DNA from: Closterium sp. NIES-65
Taxonomy: Eukaryota; Streptophyta; Zygnematophyceae; Desmidiales; Closteriaceae
Direction: 5' to 3'
Length of the DNA stretch: 64,000 nucleotides
Assembly (NCBI GenBank): GCA_948144175.1
Contig: CANXME010002579.1
Span: 62,001 to 126,000, forward strand
The position numbers and the translations under genes were made by a program. Positions 9,850-20,981 of this stretch are shown piece by piece (the stretch's first letter is position 1; the number at the start of each line of letters is the position of its first letter). Under the pieces are notes generated by a model that was not told where the DNA came from, ran no database searches, and was given only the letters and a program-made list of their open reading frames with translations.

Positions 9850-11066
9850 TCATCTCCTTGTCTTATCGAGTACCTCTATATGGGACTTGGGAATACCATG
9901 CACGTCTACTAGCAGCTGAGCCAGTTGATCCAACACGCCTCCCTGAATCAGCACCTCGTGCTGCCCCTTCTTGCCTGTATGGAAGCATGAACGAGTGCAT
10001 GGATGCGTGCATGGGTGCATGGATGGGTGATGCGTGCATGGGTGCATGGATGGGTGATGCGTGCATGGGTGCATGGACGAGTACATGGGTGCATGGACGA
10101 GTACATGGGAGCATGGACGAGTACATGGGTGCATGAATGGTGAGAGAAGAGCGGGAGAGCAGGGAAGCATACACCTGCTGCAGCCGAACCCACCCATCTG
10201 TTGCAATGCAACGAAAGCCCACCTTACACACCTGAACCGCCTGGCAGACCAACAAAGCCCTGCCACCTGTTACCCCTGCTAGCCACCACCGTATCTGCCA
10301 GCCCTCCCACCTGGAGCAGCAAATCCCACCTGGCACTTCAGCCACTAAGGTGCTCGAGGCGAACTTCCTCTGCAGCTCAGCAGCCAGCGGCTCAGCCTCC
10401 ACCAGATAAGCCTCCACCAGCCCCGACACCCCTGCTACCCCCATCTGCTGCAACACAACCCATCTGGCACTTCAGCAACCCATGTGCTTGAGGCAAACTT
10501 CCTCTGCAGCCAGCGGTTCAGCCTCAATTAGAGTAGCCCCTTGGTGCCTGCTACCCCTGTACCTGTTAGCCCTCTCACCAATAAGAACCCACCTGGCACT
10601 TCAGCAACTGACGTGATCGAGGCGAACTTCCTCTGCAGCTCAGCAGCCAGCGGCTCAGCCTCCACCAGATAAGCCTCCAGCCCTGCCACCCGCCTGCCCT
10701 CCTATCTACAGAGCCCAGCCCACCTGGTAGTTCCGCGACTGACGTACTCGAAGCAAACTTCCTCTGCAGCTCAGCAGCCAGAGGTTCAGCCTCCACCAGG
10801 TAAGCCTCGAGCCCCGACACGCGCGTCACCTTCTTGTTGCCCTGCCGCCGTTAATGTAGCCCCTTGGTGCTTGTTAGCCGTGTTAACCCTGTTACCACTT
10901 TTACCCCTGCACCTGTTGGCCCCAGTGACTAACATACCCTGTTAGCCCTCACGCACACCTGCTAAATCCAAAACCCACCTGGCACTTCAGCCATTGATGT
11001 GCTCGAAGCAAACTTCCTCTGCAGCTCAGCAGCGAGAGGCTCAGCCTCCACCAGATAAGCCTCCAG
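9850..11066 (-). pseudogene. eIF2D 3' end, copy cut off by a Copia insertion
   Basis: On the minus strand this holds the last eIF2D exon (9974-9850, ending EVLDKTRR then TGA), the last intron, the four tandem echoes of the end of exon 8 (about 10325-10439, 10463-10536, 10589-10680, 10719-10851), and the last about 90 bases of exon 8 itself (10977-11066). At 11067 a plus-strand Copia LTR begins, so the upstream nine tenths of the gene are not attached here. The exon 8 donor reads CCAG/GTGGGT in this copy, whereas the full-span copy reads CCAC/GCGGGT. Without its 5' exons this copy cannot make eIF2D. Confidence 0.82.
9990..10135 (+). repeat. 27-bp minisatellite in the eIF2D last intron, copy 1
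   Basis: Tandem units built on GTGCATGGATGGGTGATGCG and GTGCATGGACGAGTACATGG. Copy 1 has two of the 'GATGGGTGATGCGTG' units, and the corresponding tract in copy 2 (46413-46559) has three. The repeats lie upstream of the last eIF2D exon on the minus strand. Confidence 0.85.
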
Positions 11067-11199
11067 TGTCAAATTATATATATGCTATATATGTTTAGGC
11101 TATAGCGGGGTAGCCAATATGGGTTACAACCCCTTCTAGGGTTTCATATTTGTACCCAACACTTTCCTAGTTGATCCATTCCTACCTAGCATTCTGACA
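11067..11199 (+). repeat. 5' LTR of Copia-A
   Basis: 133 bp, starting TGTC and ending GACA. It is similar to the Copia-E LTR at 59112-59245. It lies in an eIF2D coding exon. Confidence 0.82.
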
Positions 11200-14196
11200 T
11201 GGTATTCATAACAGTAGGTCCGTAGGACCGATTTTTTAGGACCGGTTACTGAGCTGCCCCACGTCGTGCCTACGATGTGCTGCCCGCGCGCGCCCTGCCT
11301 TGCCTGCTCTGCGCTGCCCGCGCGCGCCTCTGCCTTGCCTGCGCGCGCTGCCCTAGTCCCGAGCGCGCCGCCTGGTCCGGCCCCGCGCGCCACCTTAGGA
11401 GCCCGCGCGCGGCTCGCTGCTGCCCCGCACGCCGCCTAAGGAGCCCGCGCGCGGCTTGCTGCTGCCCCGCATGCCGCGTCCGCCGCCCGTGCAGCCCGCT
11501 GCTGCCCTGCGCGCCGCGTCCGCCGCCCGCGCAGCCCGCTACTGCCCCGCGCGCCGCGTCTGCCGCCCGAGCAGCCCGCTGCTGCCCCGCGCGCCGCGTT
11601 CGCCGCCCACGCAACCCGCTGCTGCCCAGCACGCCGCGTCCGCCGCCCTAGCGCGGCCCGCTCCTGCCTCGCGCGCTGCCTTAACTTCCCGCGCGCGGCT
11701 TCAGCAGCCTGCGCGCGCCTCGCTACTGCCCTGCGCGCCGCCCTAGCCATGTGTGTGTCGCCTCAGCAGCTTGTGCGCCGCCGCTGCCGCCCTATGCGCA
11801 GCTTCTCCAGTCTGTGCTTTGCCTTGCCGCCTACGCACTACTCTCACCTGCGCTGCACTCATGGCGACTCTCAATGTCCTAGCTTTCGATTCTGATGGTC
11901 GCCCGATAGAGTTCGCCACTTGGCTCGACGACCTGCAACTGTTCCTTCTGACTGATGCGAAAGACGGAGTTTCACTGTTCGATTACGTGACTGGCTCTTC
12001 CATTGCTCCTGCTGACACTGCTACCGCTCTTGACCGGTCACAGTGGCAGACTCGCGATGCTGCTGCGCGCCTCGCTGTTCGCAATGCTGCTGCGCGCCTC
12101 GCTGTTCGCAACCATCTACCGATCACTGAGCGCGCGCACTTTAGTCAGCACAAGACTGCTAAGGCACTGTATGAGGCTGTAGTTGTCCGCTACTCTTCCC
12201 CAGCCACTACAGCCGTAGGCCGTCTCATGCTACCCTACCTGTTCCCCGACCTGTCCTCGTTTACCACCGCTGAGGACCTCATCTCTCACCTCCGCGCTAG
12301 TGGCGCTCACTTTTGTGCCGCCCTTTCAGACGAGTTCCTCGCCGAGAATCAACCCCCAATGTACTTTACTCTCTACTTCCTTATCACCCGCCTCCCTGAC
12401 ACTCTTCGCTCAGTTAGGGACCACTTTCTCACCCTAGACCCGACCACTCTCACTGGCGCCGACTTCGAGACGCACCTCCTAGCAGCTGAAAATAACATTC
12501 TCGCTATAGGTGCTACTCGTGGCACTCCTCGCACTCCCCTCTTTGAGAGGTGCTCCCCCTCCCCTCTTGCCCCCTCCTACGCCTCTGCTGCAGCTGCTCT
12601 CGACTACCTTGGTGCTGAGGAGGCCAGAGCTGCTTCCGCTCCTAGTGGGAAGCGCCGCAGCGCCAGGGGCAGCAGGGGTGGCAGGGGAGGTGGAGGTGGC
12701 GGTGGAGGGGGCGGTGGTGGAGGCGGCGGGGGTGGTGGAGGTGGTGGGGGTGGTCGTGGGGGTGGAGGTGGTGGTGGGGGCGGCGGGGGTACCGGGGGCA
12801 GTGGAGGTGGCAGCGGCGGGAGTGGGGGAGGAGGGAGCGGTGGTGGTAGCGGTGGTGGGAGCTAGAGTGGAGCCGGCCAGAAGGGGAGCTCCAGTGGTGG
12901 CCAGGGATAGCAGCAGCAGCAGCAGCAGCCGCAGCAGCAGCAGCGTCAGCGTCACACCCCCACGCCTCAGCAGTTTCATGACTGGTACGCTCAGCGTGGG
13001 GCGTCTGGGGGTCCTGTTTGCTGCACCTATACCATTCGCACAGGTCCCCGCGCTGGTCGCCCATGCAACGGCTTTCACACGGAGTACCGCTACTTCTCTC
13101 GGCTCAGCGACGCTTGGCGCGTCAAGTTTCCTGAGGCTACTGAGTTCCCCCCTTGGGCAGATCTGCTTAGGCGTGATGTTCCTATCTTTGATCTTGAGTA
13201 TGATGCAATTCTTGCTACCATGTATGCATTGACTGTTAGTGCTGAGGGTGACTGCTACTTGTGTGTACCGCCTGACCTAAGTATAGCCCCATGTAAGGAG
13301 CCTGCAGCCCTAGGTGCTAGTGAGTCTGTTCTCCCTGGTACTGCGTCCGCTCAGGCCTTGCACACCTTTACACTTGACTCTGGTGCTTCCCGCTGTTTCT
13401 TTCGCGACAGCACCACAGTCACTCCCCTCCCTGTCCCTGTCTCACTGGCTGACCCCTATGGGGGCCCAGTGCTAGCACGGTCCACCACTGTGCTTCCGTG
13501 TCCGGCGGTCCTGTCTCGTGAGCTGTCTGGTCTCCACCTCCCCTCGTTGTCTACGAACGTGGTGACACCTTTACTCCTGGAGAACAGCGTGTGGCGATCT
13601 GCACGTGCTCTCGGACTGGCCACCACCTGGCCACGTTCACACGTGCGCCTGGGTCAAGTCTGTACACCCTCACCACCGCGTCGCGCTACACCCCTTTGTC
13701 TCCGCAGTTGTACGCGTCCGCTCAGGTAGCTACCCAGTGTGAGTGTCGCCGCGTGTCGCACCAGACTCTCCTTTGGCACCACCGCCTTGGTCACCCCTCC
13801 TTGCCTCGCCTTCGTGGCACGCACTCTCGCCTACTGGTCTCTTGTCTTCCCAGGTCTCTTCCCTCCCTCCCTCCCTCGCCTGCGCCACCCTGCATTCCTT
13901 ACGTCGAGGGGCGGCAGCGCGCCGCTCCTCACTCCTCCTTGTTCCCTCCCACAGAGGCTCCACAGCAGACTCTCCACGTGGACGTGTGGGGCCCAGCCCG
14001 CGTCCGTGGACACAGCCACGAGCGGTACTTCCTGCTGGTAGTCGACGACTACACGCGTTACACCACGGTCTTCCCCTTGCAGCGCAAGGGGGATGTCCCT
14101 GTTGTGTTGATCCCTTGGATCCGCGCTGTTCGTCTCCAGCTCCGCGAGGGGTTCGAGTCGGACTTTCCTGTCCTGCGTCTGCACTCTGACAGAGGT

Positions 14197-14569
14197 TGTG
14201 AGGATCTAGGATCGAGCTCAGAAAAGAGAATTGTAATTGAATTGAATGATCACCTGGGTACAACACGAGGCTATATATAGGCTCGACACAAGGCCCCGTA
14301 ACCAGGTGTTACGCGAAGGTTCCGCGGGTCGCGAAGCGTCCCGAACAGATCCTTCCCGAATTCGGTAGAAGGCAATTCGGTGGCGACCGAAAAGCCAGAA
14401 TTCGGTGCACGCAACCTAGCTCGGTGCTATAACTATAATCAAATATAGGAAAGCACCTAGCCTAGGAAATCAAGCAATTCATGCATGCAGAAAATAAACA
14501 TATGCTAGAAATAGCATAATAAAGTAAAGGCAAGCAAGCATAGCTGGCATAAGCCGTCGTACTCTCACA
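14197..14569 (-). repeat. 3' LTR of Gypsy-D
   Basis: 373 bp, pairing with 28596-28964. The GAGGT target-site duplication is at 14192-14196. Confidence 0.9.
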
Positions 14570-14579
14570 CGTCCCCCCC

Positions 14580-15125
14580 TCAAAGCTGGGTGGTGTGAGA
14601 TACACCCTGCTTGACAAGATAGTCCTTGAGAGCACGGCGTGCGTTGCCCATATCAGCTTCTGCAACCCAACTGTCCTCAGTGGGGTCGTATCCCTTCCAG
14701 CGTATCAGGAACTCGAGGGTCTTGCCGCCGCGGCGCCGATGAGAGAGAACGCGCTCAATCTCGTACTCGGGTTCATCCTGCACAACAACAGGTGGAGGTG
14801 GCGGTAGCTGCCGTCCCTGGAACTGTTGGTTGGGGTCCTTGTAGGGCTTCAGTAGCTGGACATGGAAAGCATTGTGAAGCTTCCATGTATCTGGTAAGTG
14901 CAAGCGAAATGTAACTGGTGTCACCTGTGCCTCAACGAGAAAAGGACCACAGAAGCGAGGCCGGAGTTTGGATGGTAGGTGAGACAGGTTCAAGTTGTGA
15001 GTGTCAAGAAGCACCCGATCTCCGACTGCTACTGAGTGATCTCGTCGCTGACAATTGGCATACTGCTTCTGGGAGTTCTGCATCGTGGTGAGACGTTGTT
15101 GAGTCTGCTCCCATAGCTGCTGCAT
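14580..15125 (-). CDS. Gypsy-D integrase C-terminus with chromodomain
   Basis: The frame includes the GPY-like region (FCGPFLVEAQVTPVTFRLHL) and a chromodomain with the expected core (ERVLSHRRRGGKTLEFLIRW and then KGYDPTEDSW). In chromoviruses this domain is thought to bias insertion toward marked heterochromatin. TRIM-1 lies just upstream on the minus strand. Confidence 0.8.
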   Translation of the reverse strand: MQQLWEQTQQRLTTMQNSQKQYANCQRRDHSVAVGDRVLLDTHNLNLSHLPSKLRPRFCGPFLVEAQVTPVTFRLHLPDTWKLHNAFHVQLLKPYKDPNQQFQGRQLPPPPPVVVQDEPEYEIERVLSHRRRGGKTLEFLIRWKGYDPTEDSWVAEADMGNARRALKDYLVKQGVSHTTQL

Positions 15126-15223
15126 GGTGGTGATGAAGTCATGTGCGGCTTGGACGTGGGCTGGTGTCGTTGGCTGCTGTGGTGTGAGTGGTTCCCGTCC
15201 GTAACACAGGAAGAAAGGAGTTT

Positions 15224-15363
15224 TTTGAAAATTGAAACGAGAATGAGAAATGAGAGAAGAGGGGGTTCATTAAAAAGCAGCAGGATACATATAAGAAACC
15301 CTAAGGGGTTGTACTCGCTATAGAGTACCCCACTGCAGGCTAGAGAACAATAACATTCTGACA
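15224..15363 (-). repeat. 3' LTR of TRIM-1
   Basis: 140 bp, pairing with 16699-16838. Confidence 0.88.
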
Positions 15364-16698
15364 CACCCCCATAGCCAAAGTGGGGTGTAATCAGCAGAGC
15401 AAGCAAAGCAGAACAAGCTCAGGGTGGATCACAATGTCACCACACATTCTGAGCACAAGTTCAAGAAGTAACAGTTTAAAGTTCACAAATGTAAGCAAAG
15501 CTAGAGGCTATCGCAGAGGGCAAGTGTGGAGGAGGAGGGACTATGAGAGGAGAGGAGGTAGTGGGCGGCAGCTGAAGCTGCTGGCACACGGCGCAACTGG
15601 AGCAACTGGCACACAGGCAACTGGAGCAACTGGCACACTGACAACTGGAGCAACTGGCACACGGGCTACTGGAGTAACTGGCACCGCGGCTAAAAGTAGC
15701 GGTAGACGAGCAACGGACTCACGGGCGACTGGAGCAACGGGCTCACGGGCGACAGGCGCAACGGGCTCATGGGCGACTGGCGCAACGGTCTCACGGGCGA
15801 CTGGAGCTGCTGGCTTCACGGTGGCCACCCCCTTCAACCTCCCCAAACTATCCCACCCCCATTTCACACACCCCCTACTGCACCCCTAGGTTCACTCACA
15901 CCCCACCCCTTAGCACCACTCCGTCGACTCCCACACACCCACCCCCCTCAGCGGCAGCTGCAGCAATGGGAGACAGAGGAGGAGGAGGAGCAGGGGAGAC
16001 CACACACCTGCCACCCCCCACTCGCCACCCCCAAACCCGAACACAGGGCAGGGCGGGATGGCGGGTAGGGAGGGTACGGGGGGGGGGGGCGACGCGCGGC
16101 CTCCCAGGGCGCCAAAGCAGGCGGCAGAAGGGGCGACGCTCGCCCTCCCCCCCAGGTCGCTCCTCAGGTCGCCTCGACAGGCGACGGGAAAAGGGGTGGG
16201 GGGGCGGTGCACGTGCCCCAGGTGCGCCGCGGCTGGCGACGGGGCATGGCCGGGGCGGGGCCGGGGCCGCAAGTGGCGGCGACGGGGCCGCTGGCGGCGA
16301 CGACGGGGCCGCTGGCAGCGGCGACGGGGCCGATAGGAGCGGCGACGGGGCCGCTAGGGTCGGCGACGGGGCCGCTGGCGGCGGCGACGGGGCTGCTGGC
16401 GGCGGCGATCGGGCCGATAGGAGCGGCGACGGGGCCGCTAGGGTCGGCGACGGGGCCGCTGGCGGCGTCGACGGGGCCGCTGGCGGCGGCGACAGGGCCA
16501 ATAGGAGCGGCGACGGGGCCGCTAGGGTCGGCGACGGGGCCGCTGGCGTCGTCGGCGGGGCCGCGAAGGGGCCGCGAGGGGCCTGGAAGGGAGGCAACGG
16601 GGCCGCTAAGAGTAGCGCGAGGGGCACGCCACGGGGCGTGCCGAACACAGAGTAGCAGCGGAAGCAATAGGCCAGGAACGTAGTTTGCTCTGATAGCA

Positions 16699-16838
16699 TG
16701 TGAAAATTGAAACGAGAATGAGAAATGAGAGAAGAGGGGGTTCACTAGAAAGCAGCAGGATACATATAAGAAACCCTAAGGGGTTGTACTCGCTATAGAG
16801 TACCCCAGTGCAGGCTAGAGAACAATAACATTCTGACA
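16699..16838 (-). repeat. 5' LTR of TRIM-1
   Basis: 140 bp, with the primer-binding site directly to its left on the plus strand. Confidence 0.88.
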
Positions 16839-16895
16839 AGTTTTCCCTGTGGCCGCATGTGATGCGTTGTTGTGAGCGAACTCTAGGGTCGGTAA

Positions 16896-17690
16896 CTATG
16901 TGTCCCAGTGGCTGACGTCGTCTTTGCAAGCTGTGCGCAGTAACTGTTCAACCACTTGATTGAGTCGCTCTGTCTGTCCGTCAGTCTGGGGGTGGTATGC
17001 TGAAGACATTGCAAGCTTTGTCCCCAACAGTCCCATGAGCTCCTTCCAGAACTTACTGGTGAATTTGGGGTCTCTGTCTGAGATGAGTGTAGCGGGGATG
17101 CCGTGGATGGTGATGATGCGGTCGAAGAAGAGGCGAGCAGTTGCTTCAGCTGTGGCGGTGGCATTGATCGGTATGAAGTGTCCCATTTTGGAGAACTTAT
17201 CGATGACTACGAGAATGGAGACATGTCCCCGTAAGGTCGAGGGAAGTCCTGTGATGAAGTCGAGACTAACGACCTGCCATGGCTGCTCCGGTACGGGTAG
17301 AGGCTGAAGTAATCCTGCTTTTTTCTGTTTGCTGCTCTTCATCCGCTGGCACGTGTCGCAGGAGGTGACGAACTGCTGCACGTCTGCTGCCATCCGAGGC
17401 CAGTAGTAATACTTCGCTATTCCCGCTAACGTCTTGTTGCTCCCGAAATGTCTTGCGTATGGTACGTCGTGAAACTCCTCCAATAGGATCTGCCGTAGCG
17501 GGGCGTAATTCGGTACCCAAAACTTTCCTGAACCCTTCCTTAAAGCTAAGTCTTTCTCCCACTGTAACAACTTCTTGGTCTGTGCTGTAGCGATTTCTGC
17601 GTCCACGGAGTACCCATGTTGGAATAGACCCTTGAGCAGAGGGTTCATCCCGTCGAGCTGGATGCCTGCTACATGTCCGGGGCGGCTCAA
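16896..17690 (-). CDS. Gypsy-D integrase, zinc finger and catalytic core
   Basis: An HHCC zinc-binding segment (YYWPRM, then CDTCQRMK) is followed by a core with [35 protein letters not shown] and [11 protein letters not shown]. This is the usual Ty3 D,D,E layout. Confidence 0.85.
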   Translation of the reverse strand: MSRPGHVAGIQLDGMNPLLKGLFQHGYSVDAEIATAQTKKLLQWEKDLALRKGSGKFWVPNYAPLRQILLEEFHDVPYARHFGSNKTLAGIAKYYYWPRMAADVQQFVTSCDTCQRMKSSKQKKAGLLQPLPVPEQPWQVVSLDFITGLPSTLRGHVSILVVIDKFSKMGHFIPINATATAEATARLFFDRIITIHGIPATLISDRDPKFTSKFWKELMGLLGTKLAMSSAYHPQTDGQTERLNQVVEQLLRTACKDDVSHWDT

Positions 17691-18769
17691 TGCGTCTGCT
17701 TGTTGTGTAGCCTGGGCTTGTAGACGATGTCATAGTGGAAGTGAGTTTCCAGGAAGTCCACCCACCGCACCTGTCGTCGTGAGAGCGTCGGCTGCGACTT
17801 CAGGTATTTGAGACTGCGGTGGTCAGTATAGACTGTAGTCTTGGCTCCCTCTAGGTAACACCTCCACGCCTTGAAGGCTATGACTATCGCTAAGGCTTCC
17901 TTGTCATGGATGGGGTGGTTCAGTTCTGCTCCGTGTAGCTTCTTACTGAGGTAGGCGATGGGCTGCAAACCGCGTCCGTGATCCTGCATCAGTACTGCTC
18001 CGACTGCCTGGTCACTAGCGTCTGCTTCCACCACGTAGTCCTTGTCTGGATCCGGCAAGATGAGTACTGGCGCTGTAGTCAGTGCTGTCTGTAGCTGTTC
18101 CATGGCTTGCTGATAAGGAGTATCCCATTTAAAGGGCGTATCCTTTTTCAGTAGGTCGGTCAGTGGCGCTGTTATCTTTGCGTACTGCGGCACGAACCTG
18201 TTGTAGTAGTTGGCGAAGCCTAGGAACTGCTGCAACTCCTTCATGTTCTCCGGTACTTTCCACTTCTTGACGGCTTTGATCTTCCGCGGGTCCACGTGTA
18301 CGCCCTCGGCACTCACCATGTGCCCGAGAAACTGCACCTTCTTCAGGGCGAAGTCGCTCTTCGACAGCTTCACGTAGAACTTGTTTTTCCGCAGGATCTC
18401 GAACACCTTCCGCAGATGCTCCACGTGCTCCTTCATGTTCTTGGAGTAGATGAGAATGTCGTCCAGGTACACCACTACGCACTCGTCCAGCAGGGGTCGT
18501 AAGATGTGATTCATCTCCGCCTGAAACGTTGCTGGTGCATTGCAGAGTCCGAACGGCATCACCAAGTATTCGTAGGAGCCGTATCTGGTACGGAACGCCG
18601 TCTTGTGGACCGAGTTGTCTGCCATCTTGATCTGCCAGTAACCCGATCGTAGGTCCAGCTTGGAAAATACTGTTGCTCCACGCAGTTGATCCAGTAGGTC
18701 GTCTATGCGCGGTATGGGGTATTTGTTTTTAACTGTCTGTTTGTTCAGTGCGCGGTAGTCGATGCACAT
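17687..18769 (-). CDS. Gypsy-D reverse transcriptase and RNase H
   Basis: RT motifs run from [20 protein letters not shown] through [13 protein letters not shown] and [13 protein letters not shown] to the catalytic [11 protein letters not shown]. RNase H follows ([41 protein letters not shown]). The order and spacing fit Ty3/Gypsy. Confidence 0.88.
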   Translation of the reverse strand: MCIDYRALNKQTVKNKYPIPRIDDLLDQLRGATVFSKLDLRSGYWQIKMADNSVHKTAFRTRYGSYEYLVMPFGLCNAPATFQAEMNHILRPLLDECVVVYLDDILIYSKNMKEHVEHLRKVFEILRKNKFYVKLSKSDFALKKVQFLGHMVSAEGVHVDPRKIKAVKKWKVPENMKELQQFLGFANYYNRFVPQYAKITAPLTDLLKKDTPFKWDTPYQQAMEQLQTALTTAPVLILPDPDKDYVVEADASDQAVGAVLMQDHGRGLQPIAYLSKKLHGAELNHPIHDKEALAIVIAFKAWRCYLEGAKTTVYTDHRSLKYLKSQPTLSRRQVRWVDFLETHFHYDIVYKPRLHNKQTH

Positions 18770-18865
18770 CCGTAAACTGCCGTCTGGTTTTGGAGTGAAG
18801 AGGACTGGTGCACCGTAGGGAGAGGTGGATGGGCGGATCAGTTGTCTGTCCAGTAGATACTCTAT

Positions 18866-19642
18866 CTATTTCTTCATGTCTGTCAGCTCGGTCGGACTCT
18901 GTCGGTATGGTGCACGTGAGACGGGTTTCGCACCTGGTTCCTCCACAATCTCGTGCTCGTGGGTGCGTGCTGGAGGTACGCCTGCGGGTAGGTCGTCAGG
19001 CATTATATCCTTGTACTGCTCCAACACCTCCTTTACTGCTGCAGGTAGCTCCGAACTCGGCTTCTCCTCCTCTGCTGCTGCCATAACCAGTGCTAAGTAA
19101 CTCGTGTTACTCTCATTCACCGTCCATTCGAACCGTGCCAATGTTGTTGCAGGAACGCTCCCTGTACCCGTCCAGCTTCGCAGCTCCACTCGTTTCCCGT
19201 TGTTGTAGATGCATACCTTCCTGCTGACCCAGTCGATCTCGGGGTTGAACCGCTTCAAGAAATCTCGCCCCAAGATGAAATCTAAAGCCTTGATGTTTGT
19301 GATCGGCAACGTCGGCTTCCACCTCAGTGCCCCTATGTGTAGCTGCAGTGATGCTTCGCCGTGGATGGGAAGTTTCGCACCGTCCACCATCGTTGCCGAG
19401 AACTTGGTCTCCTCTGAAAATTCTCCAATTTTCTCCAACGTCCCGCGGTCGCACACCGAGAGGGACGTTCCACTGTCCACCAGTGCCTTGAGGCGTCGCC
19501 CATTGCAGATCACCTCGAGTAGTAGTGGTTTTTGCTGCTCCGAATAATCGTAGATGGTCTCGCTTATAGGATCGTAGGGTACGTCAAATAGATCATCCCT
19601 CGGTCCTGCGCTCGAAGCTGCTGACTCCATATCAGTTTCCAA
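18866..19642 (-). CDS. Gypsy-D aspartic protease region
   Basis: It carries a retropepsin active site (ALVDSGTSLSVCD) and the downstream FILGRDFLKRF, lying between the gag knuckle and RT. It ends toward the RT linker (DLPAGVPPARTHEHEIVEEP). Confidence 0.8.
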   Translation of the reverse strand: METDMESAASSAGPRDDLFDVPYDPISETIYDYSEQQKPLLLEVICNGRRLKALVDSGTSLSVCDRGTLEKIGEFSEETKFSATMVDGAKLPIHGEASLQLHIGALRWKPTLPITNIKALDFILGRDFLKRFNPEIDWVSRKVCIYNNGKRVELRSWTGTGSVPATTLARFEWTVNESNTSYLALVMAAAEEEKPSSELPAAVKEVLEQYKDIMPDDLPAGVPPARTHEHEIVEEPGAKPVSRAPYRQSPTELTDMKK

Positions 19643-20010
19643 CTGAGCAGGGTTAGAAGGATTTATCCGAGGCCGATTCAGCTTCGTCTTGGCCTGGAAC
19701 CTTCCCTTAAGCCTTTGCAGCTGTGTAGGCTTCTCCTGTGGGCAATAAGAGCCTTAACACTAAGCTGCGGGGAGAGAATATGAACTCCTTGGAACGCACG
19801 ACCCTTTTCAACGCTCCGGAGTGGTTTGCCCAACTTCTCAGGTACCTGAATAATGTCTGAAGGCTTTTTCTTGGCCTTGAAATCTCCCCTGAATTTTTTA
19901 AAGGCTTGAAAACCTCGAGAGGGAATATTCTTACTCTCGGGGGTGTTCGGTTGGAGTTTCCCGGTCGGTGCAGAGTCTTGTTTCGCGGAGCCTCCATTTG
20001 TCTCGGCGAT

Positions 20011-20397
20011 TTACCCTGTTGCCGGCCGGTCGTGACGTTTTAAATTTGCGCCATCATTTTCTCCTTTTTTCGCCATCTTGGATGTCGCACTGTTGTTGCC
20101 CTGCAGCTCCGCTCGTGCCTTCTTCATTTTCCAACACGCCAAGAATCGATGTCCTGCTGCGCCGCAAAATTCGCAGTTCTCATATTTTGTCGGCCGCTGC
20201 TTCGCGTCGATCTTGTCCATATCCATCGGGTCGGCGGTCGTGGGTGGTGCCGATCGCTTCGTGCCAAATGATCGGTTTGGCACGTGGCATCGTGTCTCGG
20301 GCTCACATCGCATTAGCGCATCGGATCTCTCTGCTGCACACACCATGTTGCGGTAGTTGTTGTAGTTTGCGGCAATCACCTGTCGGCGGACTTCCAT
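20011..20397 (-). CDS. Gypsy-D gag fragment with CCHC zinc knuckle
   Basis: It contains CEFCGAAGHRFLACW, a C-x2-C-x4-H-x4-C nucleocapsid knuckle, which is the canonical form. The gag is interrupted upstream by Copia-2. Confidence 0.75.
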   Translation of the reverse strand: MEVRRQVIAANYNNYRNMVCAAERSDALMRCEPETRCHVPNRSFGTKRSAPPTTADPMDMDKIDAKQRPTKYENCEFCGAAGHRFLACWKMKKARAELQGNNSATSKMAKKGENDGANLKRHDRPATG

Positions 20398-20635
20398 CTT
20401 TAGCCCCTCAGTATACGCTTGGATTTTTTCCCCTTCGGACGTGCCGCCTCAAGATTCACTGTAGCTGCTGCCGCTGCTGCTGGGTGAAGTGTCGGTGTCG
20501 CCGCTGCTCCTGCTGACGTCGCTGCTGCATTCACCGTTGCGTTCGCTACTGCTGTGGCGGCTGCCGACTGGTTCGCGAGGAGCGCCTCTATTCGCTGGAG
20601 TGCCGCTCGCGTCTGGTCCAGGCCGGTGTGTAACT

Positions 20636-20769
20636 TGTGAAAGAAGGAACGTGAAATCGAATGAACTATGAATGAAGTGAGTACAAATATGAAACCCTAA
20701 TTGGGTTGTACCCCCTATGGGATACCCCACTATAGCCTACACAAATAAGTAAGCTATAATGTTCTGACA
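20636..20769 (-). repeat. 3' LTR of Copia-2
   Basis: 134 bp, near-identical to 27987-28120. Left target-site duplication TAACT. Confidence 0.93.
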
Positions 20770-20981
20770 CACCCCCATAGGCAAAGTGGGGGAGAACAAG
20801 GGGTCACAAGACCAAACAAGCAAAGCAAAGCAAAGCTCAGGGTGGATCACAAAGTCACCACACATTCAGAGCGCAAGGTCAAGGGCCACAAGGCCAGTTC
20901 GCATGCAAGATCATATATAGAGATATACAAGAGTCAAGCAAGCAAGAGCAAGAGTATATATAGGTCAAGGTACAAGCAAGG

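Larger units (their letters stand above)
6780..11066. repeat. 4.3-kb duplicated block, copy 1
   Basis: This block matches 43177-47490 with a constant offset of 36397, which becomes 36424 after one extra 27-bp unit in copy 2. By eye there are about 15-20 single-base differences, giving roughly 99.6% identity. It contains the Asp/His-rich protein gene and the 3' end of eIF2D. The left edge adjoins SmF. The right edge is the exact start of a Copia LTR at 11067, inserted inside an eIF2D exon. Confidence 0.93.
15224..16838 (-). mobile_element. TRIM-1, non-autonomous LTR element inside Gypsy-D
   Basis: The 140-bp LTRs at 15224-15363 and 16699-16838 differ at about 4 sites. Each flank carries AGTTT (15219-15223, 16839-16843). 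The minus-strand primer-binding site is TGCTATCAGAGC and the polypurine tract is near TATGGGGGTG. The 1.3-kb interior has no gag or pol. It holds an AGCAACTGGCACA-type repeat (about 15590-15680) and a CGGCGACGGGGCCG-type repeat (about 16260-16600). It shares its interior with TRIM-3 and its 3' end with Copia-2. Confidence 0.9.
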
